Source: Thermoflexus sp.
GTDB taxonomy: Bacteria > Chloroflexota > Anaerolineae > Thermoflexales > Thermoflexaceae
Reading direction: 5' to 3'
NCBI GenBank assembly: GCA_017743605.1
Contig: JAGHYO010000105.1
Span: forward strand, 1 to 7,293
DNA length: 7,293 nt
Position 1 is the stretch's first letter, and every line of letters begins with the position of its first letter. Below the pieces are notes generated by a model, which worked only from the letters and a program-made list of their open reading frames with translations, did not search any database and was not told the origin of the DNA. Both the position numbers and the translations under genes were made by a program. Positions 6,764-7,293 of the stretch are shown here, piece by piece.

Positions 6764-7293
6764 CTTGCACTTAACTCTCCGGAAATATGGGGTTTGATGG
6801 CCTTAACGAAGAATAGATAACCCTCTTCAGGATTTTGGCTCAAGCAGATATTGCGAATCAATTCTTTGGGATCAAACACTTTTTGCCTCAGGCTTTCCGG
6901 CATCGGACAAATTCCGAGCGTCTCCAGGATTACGAAGCCAGCGCGCTCCAGCATCTCCCTTATTTCGTGGACCATATATTCCTTTTTGTGTTCAGGGTGA
7001 ATCAAACGCTCAGGAGACTGCAAGCGCGTCAGGGCAGCATTCGGTGTATCCAGACAAAAATAACCACCTGGCTTTAGAATCCGAAATACTTCTGCACAGA
7101 CGGTCCAAGCCTCTGTCTCAGAGACGTGCTCTATGCTCTCTCCAGCGAATACCAGATCTACTGACTGATCAGGGATCCAGACAAGGTCTGTCATAGAACC
7201 TTGATGATAACGTATCCGCACCCCGTCCGGGGTTATCCATTCCGGGTCTTTTCCATGCTCTCGTAGGAGCCGTGGAAGGACAGGATCCACAAT
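6760..7293 (-). CDS. Class I SAM-dependent methyltransferase, partial (5' end outside window)
   Basis: This is the C-terminal part of a Methyltransf_11-type enzyme, which transfers a methyl group from S-adenosylmethionine in the cytoplasm. Numbering from the GTG codon at 7290, the visible motifs are the acidic strand-4 region DLVFAGESIEHV (about 45-56), the post-motif region LKPGGYFCLDTPN (about 72-84), and a family-typical tail with an HEIREMLERAGF helix (about 108-119). The glycine-rich SAM-binding motif I normally lies further N-terminal and is absent. The frame also stays open through an Ile codon to the window edge. The GTG at 7290 is therefore probably an internal Val and not the start, and the gene continues outside. 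The stop overlaps the next start as ATGA, so this gene heads or sits within the operon. The substrate cannot be told. A sugar or glycan precursor is plausible from the neighbours, but other small molecules are possible. Confidence 0.85.
   Translation of the reverse strand: MVDPVLPRLLREHGKDPEWITPDGVRIRYHQGSMTDLVWIPDQSVDLVFAGESIEHVSETEAWTVCAEVFRILKPGGYFCLDTPNAALTRLQSPERLIHPEHKKEYMVHEIREMLERAGFVILETLGICPMPESLRQKVFDPKELIRNICLSQNPEEGYLFFVKAIKPHISGELSAR

Overview
The window looks like part of a GC-rich bacterial chromosome carrying a glycan or surface-polysaccharide biosynthesis cluster. All genes lie on the minus strand, so they read from the right edge to the left. The best taxonomic guess is Chloroflexota (Anaerolineae-like). 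The reasons are a secreted FG-GAP/VCBS propeller protein that ends in a Leu-Tyr-Leu-Pro-Ile-Ile-Leu-Arg tail, a large GT-C-like membrane protein of a type familiar from that phylum, and the GC-rich composition. This is inference from protein style; there is no marker gene in the window.

Layout in transcription order: (1) 7293-6760, the C-terminal part of a class I SAM-dependent methyltransferase, cut by the window edge. (2) 6763-5858 and (3) 5857-4598, two open frames in the same reading frame separated by a single TGA. Together they look like one polytopic GT-C-like glycosyltransferase of about 721 residues that has been split by a stop codon. (4) 4601-2733, an exported protein with about eight Asp-rich FG-GAP/VCBS repeats, a BACON-like beta-sandwich and a hydrophobic tail. 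(5) 2736-1462 and (6) 1462-209, two GT4-family (GT-B fold) glycosyltransferases. Positions 1-208 contain no convincing gene but hold strong inverted repeats downstream of the last gene.

Every gene junction is an overlap or direct abutment (ATGA, TGAATG, ATGA, ATGA, TAATG). No gap is available for an internal promoter, so this is very probably one transcript with translational coupling. Its promoter lies outside the window to the right. A plausible joint role is assembly of an extracellular glycan: the cytoplasmic GT4 enzymes add sugars from nucleotide donors, the membrane GT-C-like protein acts with a lipid-linked donor, and the methyltransferase modifies a sugar or a small precursor. The exported propeller protein could be a target or surface partner of that glycan, but nothing in the sequence proves it.

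The most interesting points are the in-frame TGA inside the membrane protein gene, the calcium-binding propeller protein embedded between glycosyltransferase genes, and the structured 3' region. The rest is ordinary for such a cluster. I see no mobile element, tRNA, rRNA or CRISPR array.
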